64,000 nucleotides of DNA from Ustilago trichophora (taxonomy: Eukaryota; Basidiomycota; Ustilaginomycetes; Ustilaginales; Ustilaginaceae), in assembly GCA_900323505.1 (NCBI GenBank), contig OOIN01000032.1, positions 124,001 to 188,000 on the forward strand. The letters run 5' to 3'. Shown here piece after piece: positions 51,692 through 63,111 of this stretch. Every line of letters starts with the position of its first letter. The first letter of the stretch is position 1. Under the pieces are notes generated by a model. That model was given only the letters and a program-made list of their open reading frames with translations. It was not told the DNA's origin and did not search any database. The translations under genes and the position numbers were made by a program.

Positions 51692-52879
51692 ACTGTGTAC
51701 TGTGACTCTCTCCTGCGCCCTTTCATTCGTCCAATTCCCAATTGGCATCCCACTGTCTGTTTGCAAAGTGGCAAAGGACCCTTTTGCGCTCAATTTCACA
51801 AGTTCTTCTTGAAATACAAATTTCCTTCATTCAGATTATATTGACCTGGTAACAGTTATATTGGATCCTGCGGCATTCGTTACTCGTCTTTCAACGTGCA
51901 TTTTGCTTCAAAAGCAAGGTCCAATTGCAAGAAGAAACGAGTCATCTCTCTGGCCTCTTTTTTTTTTTTTTTTTTTTTTCGCTTTTCTTTATTGTTTTCC
52001 TTTGTGATGGTTCTGCTCTGTGATTGGACTGCTCGTCAAGGCTTGTGACACCACCCCTCCAATCACACACATTTCTTCTCTCTCGCCTCATCTCATCGTT
52101 TGATCAGATCACAACCAACTTTGCCGTCCATGCGCTCAATCGGCATCGGTCTGATCCGAGACTCGGCGGATGTCTATTCATCTGGTGATTCCAGCTAGTC
52201 TCTATGGAAATCAATTTCTCATGACTTCTACTCGTCTCGAAGTCGCTGCATGGAATCTTGTATCGGGGTAAGACAGAGTCATTGCAAAGAGGAGAAAGAT
52301 TCATCCGGGAGTAAGCCGAGGACATGGGCGCCATCTCCAAACTGTGCTGTGGGTTGGACAGGCAGCCAGCCAGGCGAGGCAGAGAAAGAATATCTTTGAA
52401 ATCTAATCTCGAACCGGACGAATCAGATTCTGCGTATTCTTCCGAACACCAGAGAGTCTCGATCAGATGGGGGGCCAAGCATGCAAAGCCTGCTTATTCG
52501 CCGATGCTTGTACAGTACAGTATGGTCTCCCACTTTGCCTTAACTTCCCCAGCCACTTTCGATGCCCCGGCCTGCTTGCCGGTAGCTGCCGGCCAATCAT
52601 GCTCCAACACAACATACAAGGGAAAGTGCGTCTCTTTGCCACCCCTTGTTGCCTGACTCGACACACCGACGAGTCAACAAGATGCTCGGACACCACTGAC
52701 GCTCTCTCACCCTAGCAAGCGTCCTGATGAAACACATCGAAACGCATTCGATGAATATATGTAGTACAGTACTGAGACTGAGACTGAGAGTGGGAACGAG
52801 GCTGGTCATCAGGCTACGCGGATTGGAAAGGAAATTCGAGAATCAGAAGAAAAATGAATCGGCAAAGAAAAGTCAGAGG
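51257..52879. other. 1.6-kb intergenic region, ILV5 promoter to 5S rRNA
   Basis: ILV5 promoter/leader at the left. It contains a (TC)n microsatellite (51649-51687), a 22-base poly-T run (51958-51979) and two TGTACAGTAC-type motifs (52508-52522 and 52761-52774). No credible gene; short frames lack family features. Confidence 0.5.
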
Positions 52880-52899
52880 AAAAAAAAAAGATAAAAAAG
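52880..52899 (-). terminator. RNA polymerase III T-run terminator of the 5S rRNA gene
   Basis: On the minus strand, directly after the 5S 3' end, come TTTTTT and then a run of about ten T separated by ATC: strong Pol III termination signals. Confidence 0.85.
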
Positions 52900-52900
52900 A

Positions 52901-53018
52901 AACTGCAGCACCTAGGATTCCCGCGTGGTCCCCCACCGCAGTACTGACTAGGCGATACCTTGCTTAACTTCGCAGATCGGACGGGATGCGGTGCTTTCAA
53001 GGTTCTATGGCCGCAGAT
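52901..53018 (-). rRNA. 5S ribosomal RNA
   Basis: The minus strand reads ATCTGCGGCCATAGAACCTT, then GAAAGCACCGCATCCCGTCC GATCTGCGAAGTTAAGC in order, GCCTAGTCAGTACTGCGGTG, GGGGACCACGCGGGAATCCT and AGGTGCTGCAGTT. These are the invariant blocks of eukaryotic 5S rRNA, with the internal A box/IE/C box promoter region intact. The first and last bases pair to close helix I (ATCTGCGGC...GCTGCAGTT region). Length is 118 nt, as expected. It stands alone, not next to 18S-28S sequence, so this species has at least one dispersed 5S gene. Exact end positions may be off by one or two bases. Confidence 0.96.
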
Positions 53019-53489
53019 GCCGTGTGTTGATATAGAGCGCACTATATATTGACAATAAATCAAGTCATCCTCCAACCTATCCCAACCACACCTCGAACGA
53101 CAGCAGACAGACACACATGGACACAAAGTACAATACAAAGGTATCATAGAACTGAGATTTGGGGGTATGAGCAAGTGCCGATGCGATCATGAAAGGCCAC
53201 CATCGGGATCATCCTATTTACAACAGAGACACGAACGGGTCGAAAGAGCGGAGAGTCCGCTCATAACATGTTTGGTACATTGTGAAAGCGCTGCAGGGTG
53301 TATTGGGGAGTCATTTTGTCGGAAAGTACTCCGAGCCCGTCTTGAGTATTGCTGGTATCTAGTCTGAAAAGCGCAGTGTCTGACATTTGTAGCGCAAAGC
53401 ATCCGCAAACACGGAGCGATTGTGCCTCACGAGTCGTACTGACACCATGCTGGCAAGATAAGTCGAGGCAGTAAGGCGCTTGCTTACAC
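53019..53489. other. Intergenic region, 5S rRNA upstream flank to stomatin-like 3' end
   Basis: 471 bp. It contains a TATATATTGA-like AT stretch about 25-30 bp upstream of the 5S start (about 53040-53052), possibly an upstream Pol III promoter element, and the 3' UTR of the leftward stomatin-like gene. Confidence 0.4.
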
Positions 53490-54554
53490 TTACAAGTCAG
53501 CAAGCTGGGTAAGAGCTGCGGTGCTGATCATGTTGCCCGACTTCTTGCCAGATCCAGAGCCCGAGGCGGCAGCAGAGCTAGATCCGGGGCCACCAGGAGG
53601 CAAGCCATCGTCACCCGAGAGATCGTTGAGATTCATGGGAACAAATATGACCTTGCTGTTGGCAGTCTTGGCCATGGCCTGCAAGCTCTCGAGAGCACGA
53701 ATCTGCATGGCACTCTTGGATGCCAAGATGTCGGCGGCCTGTCGCATGAGTCGAGCAGCGTCGACTTCGGCCTGAGCGGCGATGACCTTACTCTCACCGA
53801 TACGCTTCTGCTTGGCGGCCGAGCTGAGCGATTCCTGGAGCTCCTTGGAAAAGATGATGTCCTTGATGAGAATAGACTCTACTTGGACACCCCACTTGTC
53901 GGCAATATCGCCCACAATTTCCTGCACCTCAAGCGCGACTTGCTCGCGGTCCGTGACAAGCGACTGCAGGACACGGCCGCCCACCACGTTTCGCAGCGTT
54001 GTCTGTGCTCGCTCCACCAATGCTCCCCTCACATCCGTGATACCAAACGAAGCACGGTAGGGATTCGAAATGTGCCAAAAAACTACGCTTTCCAACGAGA
54101 CACTAACGCTGTCACGAGTAATACACTGCTGATGAGGTATAGCTGTCGTGTTGATCTTGACGTCGACACGGCGCAAAGTTTCGGAGCAAGGGTTGATGCG
54201 GACAAGACCAGGGTCTTCGCTGCGGTAGAACTGGCCAAATCGAGAGATGAGACCGACACTTCCTTGCTCGATCTCCTTGAAAGGGTTGGGGCAGCAGAAG
54301 CAGAAGGGAAGCTGTCCGAAGCATCCGGCGACGGCACCGATGCCGTTGATGAGAGAGCCGTAAAAGCCATGTTCGACCGTCTCGAGGCCAAGGTTTTGCT
54401 TGTACGAGGGTTGCATCTCGGAACGTCGGAGAGGCTGGACGGTGACAAGACCGCCTTGCTTGGACTGGGGTGCGGCAGAGCTGGTCATGGTGGGCTTTTT
54501 GCTGTCGCCATTCTGCGAGCTAGAAGGAAGGGTCTCGTGGCCAAGCTCGGACAT
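53490..54554 (-). CDS. Stomatin/SPFH-domain membrane protein
   Basis: A 354-aa protein starting at ATG 54554 (MSELGHETLPSSSQNGDSKK). The frame is open upstream, but that part is a poly-Leu artefact of a GGA repeat. The head is polar. The membrane-proximal stretch SLINGIGAVAGCFGQLPFCF with CCPNPF is Cys-rich and may be palmitoylated. The SPFH domain follows (GSVGLISRFGQFYRSEDPGL, VDVKINTTAIPHQQCITRDS, TTLRNVVGGRVLQSLVTDRE, WGVQVESILIKDI). Then come the coiled coil KQKRIGESKVIAAQAEVDAA and LESLQAMAKTANSKVIFVPM. Such proteins oligomerise into membrane microdomain scaffolds. The lack of a mitochondrial presequence favours a plasma-membrane or endosomal stomatin over an SLP-2 type. Confidence 0.9.
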   Translation of the reverse strand: MSELGHETLPSSSQNGDSKKPTMTSSAAPQSKQGGLVTVQPLRRSEMQPSYKQNLGLETVEHGFYGSLINGIGAVAGCFGQLPFCFCCPNPFKEIEQGSVGLISRFGQFYRSEDPGLVRINPCSETLRRVDVKINTTAIPHQQCITRDSVSVSLESVVFWHISNPYRASFGITDVRGALVERAQTTLRNVVGGRVLQSLVTDREQVALEVQEIVGDIADKWGVQVESILIKDIIFSKELQESLSSAAKQKRIGESKVIAAQAEVDAARLMRQAADILASKSAMQIRALESLQAMAKTANSKVIFVPMNLNDLSGDDGLPPGGPGSSSAAASGSGSGKKSGNMISTAALTQLADL

Positions 54555-56573
<2,019 letters not shown>

Positions 56574-58466
56574 TCACAACTTTCTCACCGCCGCTTTGAG
56601 GATAGTCGTCACCGCAGGCAGAACAATCTTGCGATTCGCCCTTGCGTTGGCCTGTCTGTACACTTTGGCCCATCTCGGCTTTTCCGCGGAGCCAGCGACG
56701 CCCTCCCTTCTTCCTTCGCTATCTACACCCTTGACCCGCTCCTTTTTGCCCCCTGCGCTCTCTGGCAGTCTCTGACCCTTCCAAGGCTCTTCGAGCATCA
56801 GTCTCCTATCCACCTGATCAGCCGCAACATGCGCATCCGCCTCCAATCCTTTCCGCAATTCATCCCACAGCGTTGACGCTTGGCTGGCCTGCATCGTTCT
56901 CGGTGCGAAAGCCAGAACCAACTCACGCTTGTGCTTGCCCGCATCCACTTCGCCCTCTGGCACCCGGAACGATCCGGTCATGACGGCAATGTCGATCTTG
57001 CGCTCCGCCATGAAATCGTCCAAGACTTTCCACCATGCGGTCCAGGCATCCCGCACCTCTTGCTTGGGGTCGGCAGCATCGGCTAGTGAGGGAGCGGGTC
57101 GGTCTTTGTGGAGCCATTCGACGATGCTGATGGGTACAGAGGCGAAGCCAAGCTTGAGTGCTATTGCTGCGTTGGCTGCATCGGAACCCTCAGGGCTGGT
57201 GAAATCAAGTTCCTTGTAGTCTCGACGGAGGAGATCGCGACCGCTGAGGTGAGAAACGGCCTGCTTGGACCGCGACAAGATCTGCCAGTAAGGTGCAAGG
57301 ATGATCTTTGCACTCTGCGTTGCTGAGTCGGTATCCTCGGATGGACTGATGGGTTGGATTGGCTCCACACTTGCGCCGTGTGTCTGGTTGAGGGGGGAGA
57401 ACGACAGAGCGGTCTCTCGGAGCTGTTCCGACGTGTCGGGATTCCCAAAGGATGAGGAGGGGAAGAGAGCCTTGACAGCTTCGAAGTCGGTCTTGGTCGC
57501 CTTGCCTCGGGGTGCTGATCGTAGATTGTCCGTGTCAATAATAATGGCGCTGATCAAGAGATCTGCTACTTCGCGCAGTCCAACATCGGTTGACGAGGAC
57601 TTGGCGAATTGCTCGGCGAATAGCTCAGCAACCATACTGCTGCAACTCCCCACTGGATCCTTCGATGGTGACTTGACGATTCGCAATGCCGCATTGGCGT
57701 GATCTCCAACATCTTCGTGATGATCAATGACGATCTCCACATCGCGATTGCCGGCTCTAGCCCCACCCCAGGGTCCTGTCAACGACGGATGGTCCACCAA
57801 CCCAATTACCACGTTAAACGATGGCGCAAAGGCATCCGAGTCGAGCTGAAGCCCCAGAGTCTGCTGTACGTCGTCTAGGTAGAAGATGTGTTCGGGTACG
57901 ATACCTGATGCCCTGAAAGCAGCTGTATTCTCCGGTCGCAGCACGTCGTCGGTATGCAGGCTCTGTATCAAGGGTACGTATTTGGACTCTCTCAACTTGT
58001 AGCTCGACGGAGCTCCAAAGCGAGAGAGGAGATAGCTGAGACCGATAGCACAAGCCGCCGAGTCGAGGTCACCCGCCTCATTACCCATAATGAACGTGAG
58101 CCTACCCTGTGAGGTGGAGCCTGCCTTGAGGTGGGTGTAGGCATCTTGCTTTGCCTGCACCAGGTACTCGTCGAGCGTCAGAGGCTTGGCGCCATTGACC
58201 GCCGCAGTAGAAGAAGATGAAGAAGTCGACGACATATTGGAGAGCAGTGCTGCACCAGCGGAAACGTTCAAAGAGGAAGAAGACGAATACGAATGACTTG
58301 GAGGCTGACTCTGTCTCCAATACACGTAGTCGGTAAACGATAAGAAGATGACCGAGGAGACAGCGACGAAAAATAGCAGAGCGACAAGTCGAACGATAGC
58401 TTGATTGCGACTGGCAGCGGCTCTGGTGGATTGGTAGGAGTAGATGGGTTCGTATGGCTGGACCAT
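56574..58466 (-). CDS. PPX1-like exopolyphosphatase (DHH family) with N-terminal membrane anchor
   Basis: A 630-aa, intronless protein from ATG 58466 (MVQPYEPIYSYQSTRAAASR). One hydrophobic segment at about 24-44 (IVRLVALLFFVAVSSVIFLS) is followed by a Ser-rich linker. The DHH phosphoesterase core has GNEAGDLDSAACA (Asp133, Asp135), GLVDHPSLTG and VIDHHED (Asp248-His250), then DPVGSCSSMVAELF. A DHHA2 C-terminal domain holds the substrate-binding part. These are the motifs of yeast Ppx1, which splits inorganic phosphate from polyphosphate ends. Yeast Ppx1 is about 400 aa and soluble; here the anchor and several disordered inserts make it much longer. Vacuolar, ER or plasma-membrane placement cannot be decided. 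Confidence 0.88.
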   Translation of the reverse strand: MVQPYEPIYSYQSTRAAASRNQAIVRLVALLFFVAVSSVIFLSFTDYVYWRQSQPPSHSYSSSSSLNVSAGAALLSNMSSTSSSSSTAAVNGAKPLTLDEYLVQAKQDAYTHLKAGSTSQGRLTFIMGNEAGDLDSAACAIGLSYLLSRFGAPSSYKLRESKYVPLIQSLHTDDVLRPENTAAFRASGIVPEHIFYLDDVQQTLGLQLDSDAFAPSFNVVIGLVDHPSLTGPWGGARAGNRDVEIVIDHHEDVGDHANAALRIVKSPSKDPVGSCSSMVAELFAEQFAKSSSTDVGLREVADLLISAIIIDTDNLRSAPRGKATKTDFEAVKALFPSSSFGNPDTSEQLRETALSFSPLNQTHGASVEPIQPISPSEDTDSATQSAKIILAPYWQILSRSKQAVSHLSGRDLLRRDYKELDFTSPEGSDAANAAIALKLGFASVPISIVEWLHKDRPAPSLADAADPKQEVRDAWTAWWKVLDDFMAERKIDIAVMTGSFRVPEGEVDAGKHKRELVLAFAPRTMQASQASTLWDELRKGLEADAHVAADQVDRRLMLEEPWKGQRLPESAGGKKERVKGVDSEGRREGVAGSAEKPRWAKVYRQANARANRKIVLPAVTTILKAAVRKL

Positions 58467-59688
58467 GTGGGATTTGTCCTAGCTATGCCTTTTCGAAGTG
58501 ATGTTGGTGCGAATTCTTTATCACTGCCGAGACCAACAGCATATTACAGCGAAGATAAAGAAACGTGCCTTCTCACGTTCTGTGTTTCGACTTCCATATT
58601 CCGAGAAGGAAAAAAAATCAATCGAGCTTTCAAAATAACGTCGACATTCGAAATGGTGCAAAGCCGATGCAAGTACACAAGAGTCAATTGATCGGGAACT
58701 CGCTCTTCCAACGGAGCTTCAAAACGGTTGCTTCCATTTGTACAAGACCGAGCTTGACCCGATCCCACCCTCTAGCCCTGCTGGGACCCTTGCAATGGAA
58801 AGGAAGGGGAAGAAGAAGAACAAGAAGGAGAAAGGCGATTGGACCATGTGCGAAGCGGTTTCCAAGTCGTTCCAGCTGCGTTCTCCGGATAAATAACGCT
58901 CGCCGTGGTCTCCGCCTTGCATGCACGCAGTACTGCACGACTTATTTGCCTGTGCAGATCCCCCAAACACTCTCGATGGTCAGCCACCAACAATCTCTAA
59001 CCGATGCGAAAAGATTCCAGACCTGTACCATCAATGCCAAGCCAAACCACTTAGTGCCGGTCAGACACAGCGTGTGTACAGTAGGAACGTACGATCAAAT
59101 CATGCAGCAGCAGCAATCGTGGTCCATGTGTGTGCGGGTCGGTGGTAACAAATGTTCAAATCTTTGCCCTGGATGGTGACCAACAACAGGGCACCCTGGG
59201 GCGAGATCTTGATCGGAATCCGAGCACAAACTACAGTACTCAGCGGAAGATGGCTAGCCGGGCCACCTTTGAGAACGAGATACAGTAGACATGTCCGTTC
59301 TTGCCTTTGACTTTGTTTGTCGCTTGACGAGGCAAAGACCCTTTTTGTGCAACATTTCGCTTACTTTTTCCGGTGAAATTTGTGAAAAATGTGCCTGGAC
59401 ACACAGAGAGGAAGCTCGCCTTCCGGCTATCAGATGAGCAACCTTCCCGACTCTGTTATTCGGTTGGGGTTGGGCGGGGGGATTGGATTTCAGCTTCAGC
59501 TTCAGCTTACATCCAGCTCGCTTGTCCCTTAATGCTTGCAGTCCAGCCTCGCTCTACTGACTTGACTCCAGCACTTTCTGTTCCGGTTCGCATCTTGTCC
59601 GCTCACCATACCATCCAGCCTGTTTTCGACTTTGCTACATCTCAACGGATCTCTATACCATCCATCCGCAAGCAAACCTCTCAACACA
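58467..59688. other. 1.2-kb intergenic region, PPX1-like / thioesterase (divergent)
   Basis: Holds both promoters. TACAGTA-type motifs occur near 59077-59086, 59231-59239 and 59281-59288. CTTCAGCTTCAGCTTCAGCT repeats lie at about 59492-59508. A frame of about 200 codons (58565-59179) has no family features and was not accepted. Confidence 0.5.
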
Positions 59689-60765
59689 ATGGCGGCCAAC
59701 TTTGTCGAGCTCGTCCGGCTTCGAGCCACCTCTCAACCGGATGTCTACATCTCGTGTGCCAATCCTGAAAAGATGGGCAACCCTGCCGACATTGCCTACG
59801 GCGGCTGTGTCCAAGCCCTCGCCGTCCAAGCAGCCTTCAAGTCGATCGAATCGCGCCAGGAGCTCATCAACTTTGAAATCTACTCGATGCTTGGCAACTA
59901 CCTGGGTCCCACCTCTGCCGATCGTAAAGTCAAGCTTACTGTCACCAACATCCGCAACACTCGCTCCTTTGCAACCCGCTTTGTGCTCGCCAGCCAGCAG
60001 ATGGATGATGGAAGGGAAAGATCATGTTTTTGCGCCACCATCGACTTTGTCGCGCCCAACAAGATCGATAATGCCAAAGCGGGCGCTCCGTTCACAAGGT
60101 ATGGCAGGAAACCGAGGTTGCAGTATGCTCCACCGGAACAGTTGCCGAGTATGAGGGACATTATTCTGCGTAAAGTCCAGGAAGGCAAGGTAGATAGGGA
60201 TGCGGCGGATTACTTGGAGAACGTAGTTTTCGCCTTGAACCAAAAGACACTTGTCAGCGCCTTCCCACCACAGGGATTGCATGCACAGAATGCATTCGGC
60301 TTGGATCCACTTGCCGAATCCTACCAGCACAACGCCCCTCTTACAGACAGATTCTCGGTGGACTGGGTCAGATCCATGCAGAACCTCTCTTCGCCTCCTC
60401 AACCTCCAGCAGCTGACCAATTGCCACAGTCCGACTTCAATGACGTAGGCGCCCCACTCTCGGTGACGGCAGCTTCGGCAAACGCATCTCTGCTCGTCTT
60501 TATGATGGACGGCGCACTCTCTTTCATTCCCTTGACCTTCAGCAAGATGTCGCTGCTCGATGCAGGTGCTGCGTCCAGCTTGGATTGCGCGGTTAGGTTC
60601 TTTTCCGTGCCAGACATGAACGAGTTCCACCTGCGAGAGATGCAGACCATCACAGGCAACGATTGCAGGACCTACTCCGAGTCGTTCCTGTGGGACAGAA
60701 ACCAGAATCTGATAGCTACCATGACACAGGCTTGCGTATTGAGGCCACATGTGCACAGGTTGTAG
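59689..60765 (+). CDS. Acyl-CoA thioesterase (TesB/ACOT8 type II, double hotdog)
   Basis: A 358-aa protein from ATG 59689 (MAANFVELVRLRATSQPDVY). Two hotdog folds are discernible. The first has NPADIAYGGCVQALAVQAAF, SMLGNYLGPTSADRKVKLTV and NTRSFATRFVLASQ, the classic type II thioesterase series. The second has LLVFMMDGALSFIPLTFS, SLDCAVRFFSVPDMNEFHLR and RTYSESFLWDRNQNLIATMT. The C-terminus HRL is a plausible peroxisomal PTS1 (the same tripeptide ends yeast Eci1). That supports a role in releasing CoA from acyl-CoAs during peroxisomal beta-oxidation. The upstream in-frame codons (from 59632) are probably leader. No introns were seen. Confidence 0.9.
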   Translation: MAANFVELVRLRATSQPDVYISCANPEKMGNPADIAYGGCVQALAVQAAFKSIESRQELINFEIYSMLGNYLGPTSADRKVKLTVTNIRNTRSFATRFVLASQQMDDGRERSCFCATIDFVAPNKIDNAKAGAPFTRYGRKPRLQYAPPEQLPSMRDIILRKVQEGKVDRDAADYLENVVFALNQKTLVSAFPPQGLHAQNAFGLDPLAESYQHNAPLTDRFSVDWVRSMQNLSSPPQPPAADQLPQSDFNDVGAPLSVTAASANASLLVFMMDGALSFIPLTFSKMSLLDAGAASSLDCAVRFFSVPDMNEFHLREMQTITGNDCRTYSESFLWDRNQNLIATMTQACVLRPHVHRL

Positions 60766-61174
60766 AGAAAATAAAACCCCCCACTCTCACGCTCTTTTTC
60801 CTCTTTATACTGTAAACTTGATCTTATCGTATCGCAATAATAGACACTCTCTTCCCGTCATGCAAAGGATGCACGGTGCTCCAACGAAAGCTTTGAAAGA
60901 CATGAGCGGAGCAGCTCAAGGCCAAAAGCGACACCTTGATGAAGGTTGCAGGGCACGTGGAAGAAGGGGAGGGCAAAAAAAAGTGACAGACGTCCATGCG
61001 ACATTCGGCAATCCCAATTTTCAGCTGCGCTTGGACCCTGGTGTCGCCATACCTTTGCTTGACTTCGCTTACCTCTTTCCCTTTCGCTCCCTTCTTCTCT
61101 CTTCTTTACACCATCATCACTTCCACAGCTCACTCAGCCCCGCTCTCTCTCAGGGATTTATTGCTGCCGCAAGG
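60766..61174. other. Intergenic region thioesterase / LisH-WD40 gene
   Basis: 409 bp: the thioesterase 3' UTR and the promoter of the next gene, CT-rich before the ATG at 61175. The open frame through it is a leader extension without similarity. Confidence 0.5.
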
Positions 61175-62905
61175 ATGTCGTCCTCGGACCTGTACGACCT
61201 GACCGTAGCCTCCCATCTCATCGTGGAGCAGTTCCTTCTCTCTCAAGGCTACACTTCATCCGCATCCCAACTGCGCGCTGATGCTGCCACTTCTGGTCTC
61301 ACTCTCCCCACACTCCCCTCTCACACGGATCAATCGCTCGATCTGAGGCATCTTGTGGAATCGTATCGCTCCTCCATCCGCGCCGACGAACGCAAAAGAA
61401 GAGCCGAACAACTGGCCGCAACCCATGCAACTCGTGCCATTGCCGACCCACTCACCCTCACCCTCCCCGGCCCAGCCACTCTCCCTTTCAAACTTGAGCA
61501 AACTCACTCCACTCTACATGCCTCCAACATTCTCTCGATCGCAAAGCTCGAACTCCCTAGACGCCACTTCGACACCAGCTCAGCAAGGTACATCAACACC
61601 ATACAAAAATGCTTGGTCACTACTGCAGCGGACAAACGCATCGTCTTCTCAAACGCACAGACGGGAGAGGTGCAAGAAATTCTGGAAAGCAGAGATGGTC
61701 ATCAAGCGGCAGTGTTGAGTGTCGCACAGGATCCACAGGATCCGAGGTGCTTGATCAGCTCAGGGATGGACGCCAGGGTTGTGGTGTGGGATTTGGTCAC
61801 GAGGAAGGTGGTACAGGTGTTGGGTGAGCATGGCAAGTTTGTGGTCAAGGTGGCGGTCAGTCCGACGGGCGAGTATTTAGCCAGTATCGGATATGACAAG
61901 AAGGTGGTGATCTACCGAAGAATCCAGAATACCAGCTTCAGCGCTACTGCTGGTAATAGTGGGGGTGGGAATGAAGAGGAGGAGGAGGAAGAGGAAGAAG
62001 TGGAAGAGTTGAAAGGCCCGAGATACGAAAAGGCATTCGAGATGGAGACGCAGACCAATCCGGAAGCGATTCTGTTCGTCCGTGCTGGCTTGTCTCCAGA
62101 AGCACCGGCCGAAGCATCAGATGTGGGAAGCAGCAACATTGGTGTTGGTGCAGGAGCGGGCGAGGTCATGATCCACGAAGCGCGCGAAAAGCGCACCTGG
62201 TTATGCTTTACCGTCCGCAACGACTGCTTCATCCACTACATCGCCCTTCCCACCTCTGCCGACTCTTCGGTCGAAAATATCACCGCTGACCTGTCCAGCA
62301 CCTCTCTCAACAGTACACGCAAACCTTTTCCCACCACCAACTCCGCAGCTGTGCCAGATTGGAGCCTCCACAGCTTCAACACAAATCCCAACCCTCTCGA
62401 TCTACACGTCTCCTATTCCCTCCTCTCGCTCTCCCTCCACCCATCCTCACTCTACATTTGCGTTCAGACAGGCGACCACACCTCTCCCGCCCTCGCTTCT
62501 ACCTCTTCATCCACCGCACCGGGCTCGCTATCCCGCCTCCTCCTCCTCCCGCCCTTATCCTCAACACGAGCAGCGACCATTTGGACCGGTGTCCCCACCA
62601 GCTCCTACGCCGTACCTCGACATGCATGGCTACCTTGCGGCAGAGGTTGCTGGCTTAACGCCGAAGATGGAGTGCTACGACTGGTTGATTTGAAAGGTCG
62701 GACCCGAGCGCAGGTGTTAGCCCATGGTGTGTCGGGAGATGGTGATGAGGCTCAAGCACAAGCGGCCGCGGCAAGTTGGAGTAGAGGTGGAAATACAATT
62801 GTCAAAGACGTGGTGGTGTTGGGTGAGAACAAGGTGGCCAGTTGTGGATTTGACAGGACGGTGAGAATCGTCGCTGTAGAGGCTGGCATTCTTGAGTCCT
62901 CATAG
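61175..62905 (+). CDS. LisH-domain WD40-repeat protein
   Basis: A 576-aa, intronless protein from ATG 61175 (MSSSDLYDLTVASHLIVEQF). Residues about 5-38 form a LisH-like helical dimerisation motif (HLIVEQFLLSQGYTSSASQL). Then come WD40 blades: GHQAAVLSVAQDPQDPRCLI with SGMDARVVVWDL, GEHGKFVVKVAVSPTGEYLA with YDKKVVIYR, later YSLLSLSLHPSSLYIC, and a last blade VVVLGENKVASCGFDRTVRI. An acidic run (about nine Glu near 61975-62000) sits in a long loop. It resembles uncharacterised fungal LisH-WD40 proteins. A scaffold role is likely from the fold, but no pathway can be assigned. Confidence 0.82.
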   Translation: MSSSDLYDLTVASHLIVEQFLLSQGYTSSASQLRADAATSGLTLPTLPSHTDQSLDLRHLVESYRSSIRADERKRRAEQLAATHATRAIADPLTLTLPGPATLPFKLEQTHSTLHASNILSIAKLELPRRHFDTSSARYINTIQKCLVTTAADKRIVFSNAQTGEVQEILESRDGHQAAVLSVAQDPQDPRCLISSGMDARVVVWDLVTRKVVQVLGEHGKFVVKVAVSPTGEYLASIGYDKKVVIYRRIQNTSFSATAGNSGGGNEEEEEEEEEVEELKGPRYEKAFEMETQTNPEAILFVRAGLSPEAPAEASDVGSSNIGVGAGAGEVMIHEAREKRTWLCFTVRNDCFIHYIALPTSADSSVENITADLSSTSLNSTRKPFPTTNSAAVPDWSLHSFNTNPNPLDLHVSYSLLSLSLHPSSLYICVQTGDHTSPALASTSSSTAPGSLSRLLLLPPLSSTRAATIWTGVPTSSYAVPRHAWLPCGRGCWLNAEDGVLRLVDLKGRTRAQVLAHGVSGDGDEAQAQAAAASWSRGGNTIVKDVVVLGENKVASCGFDRTVRIVAVEAGILESS

Positions 62906-63111
62906 AAGTTGTGATTTGTTTTCAACAGCGATCCGTAGATTTATCACATTTCACTGTCTCGCATTACGCTTGTGCTTGTGCTTGTGCTTTTGAGCGAGGC
63001 TTTTCTTTGTTTTGGGAAGTGTGTGATCTAAATTCTCGAGAAAACCGCAAACTTTAACGTACAAGCAACAGAAAAAGAGACAGGAGGATGTAAAAGTAAC
63101 CGGGGGACCCA

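Noticed and set aside
58565..59179. 204-codon ORF upstream of the thioesterase
   Set aside because: No conserved features, lies in a divergent promoter region and contains the TACAGTA-type intergenic motif.
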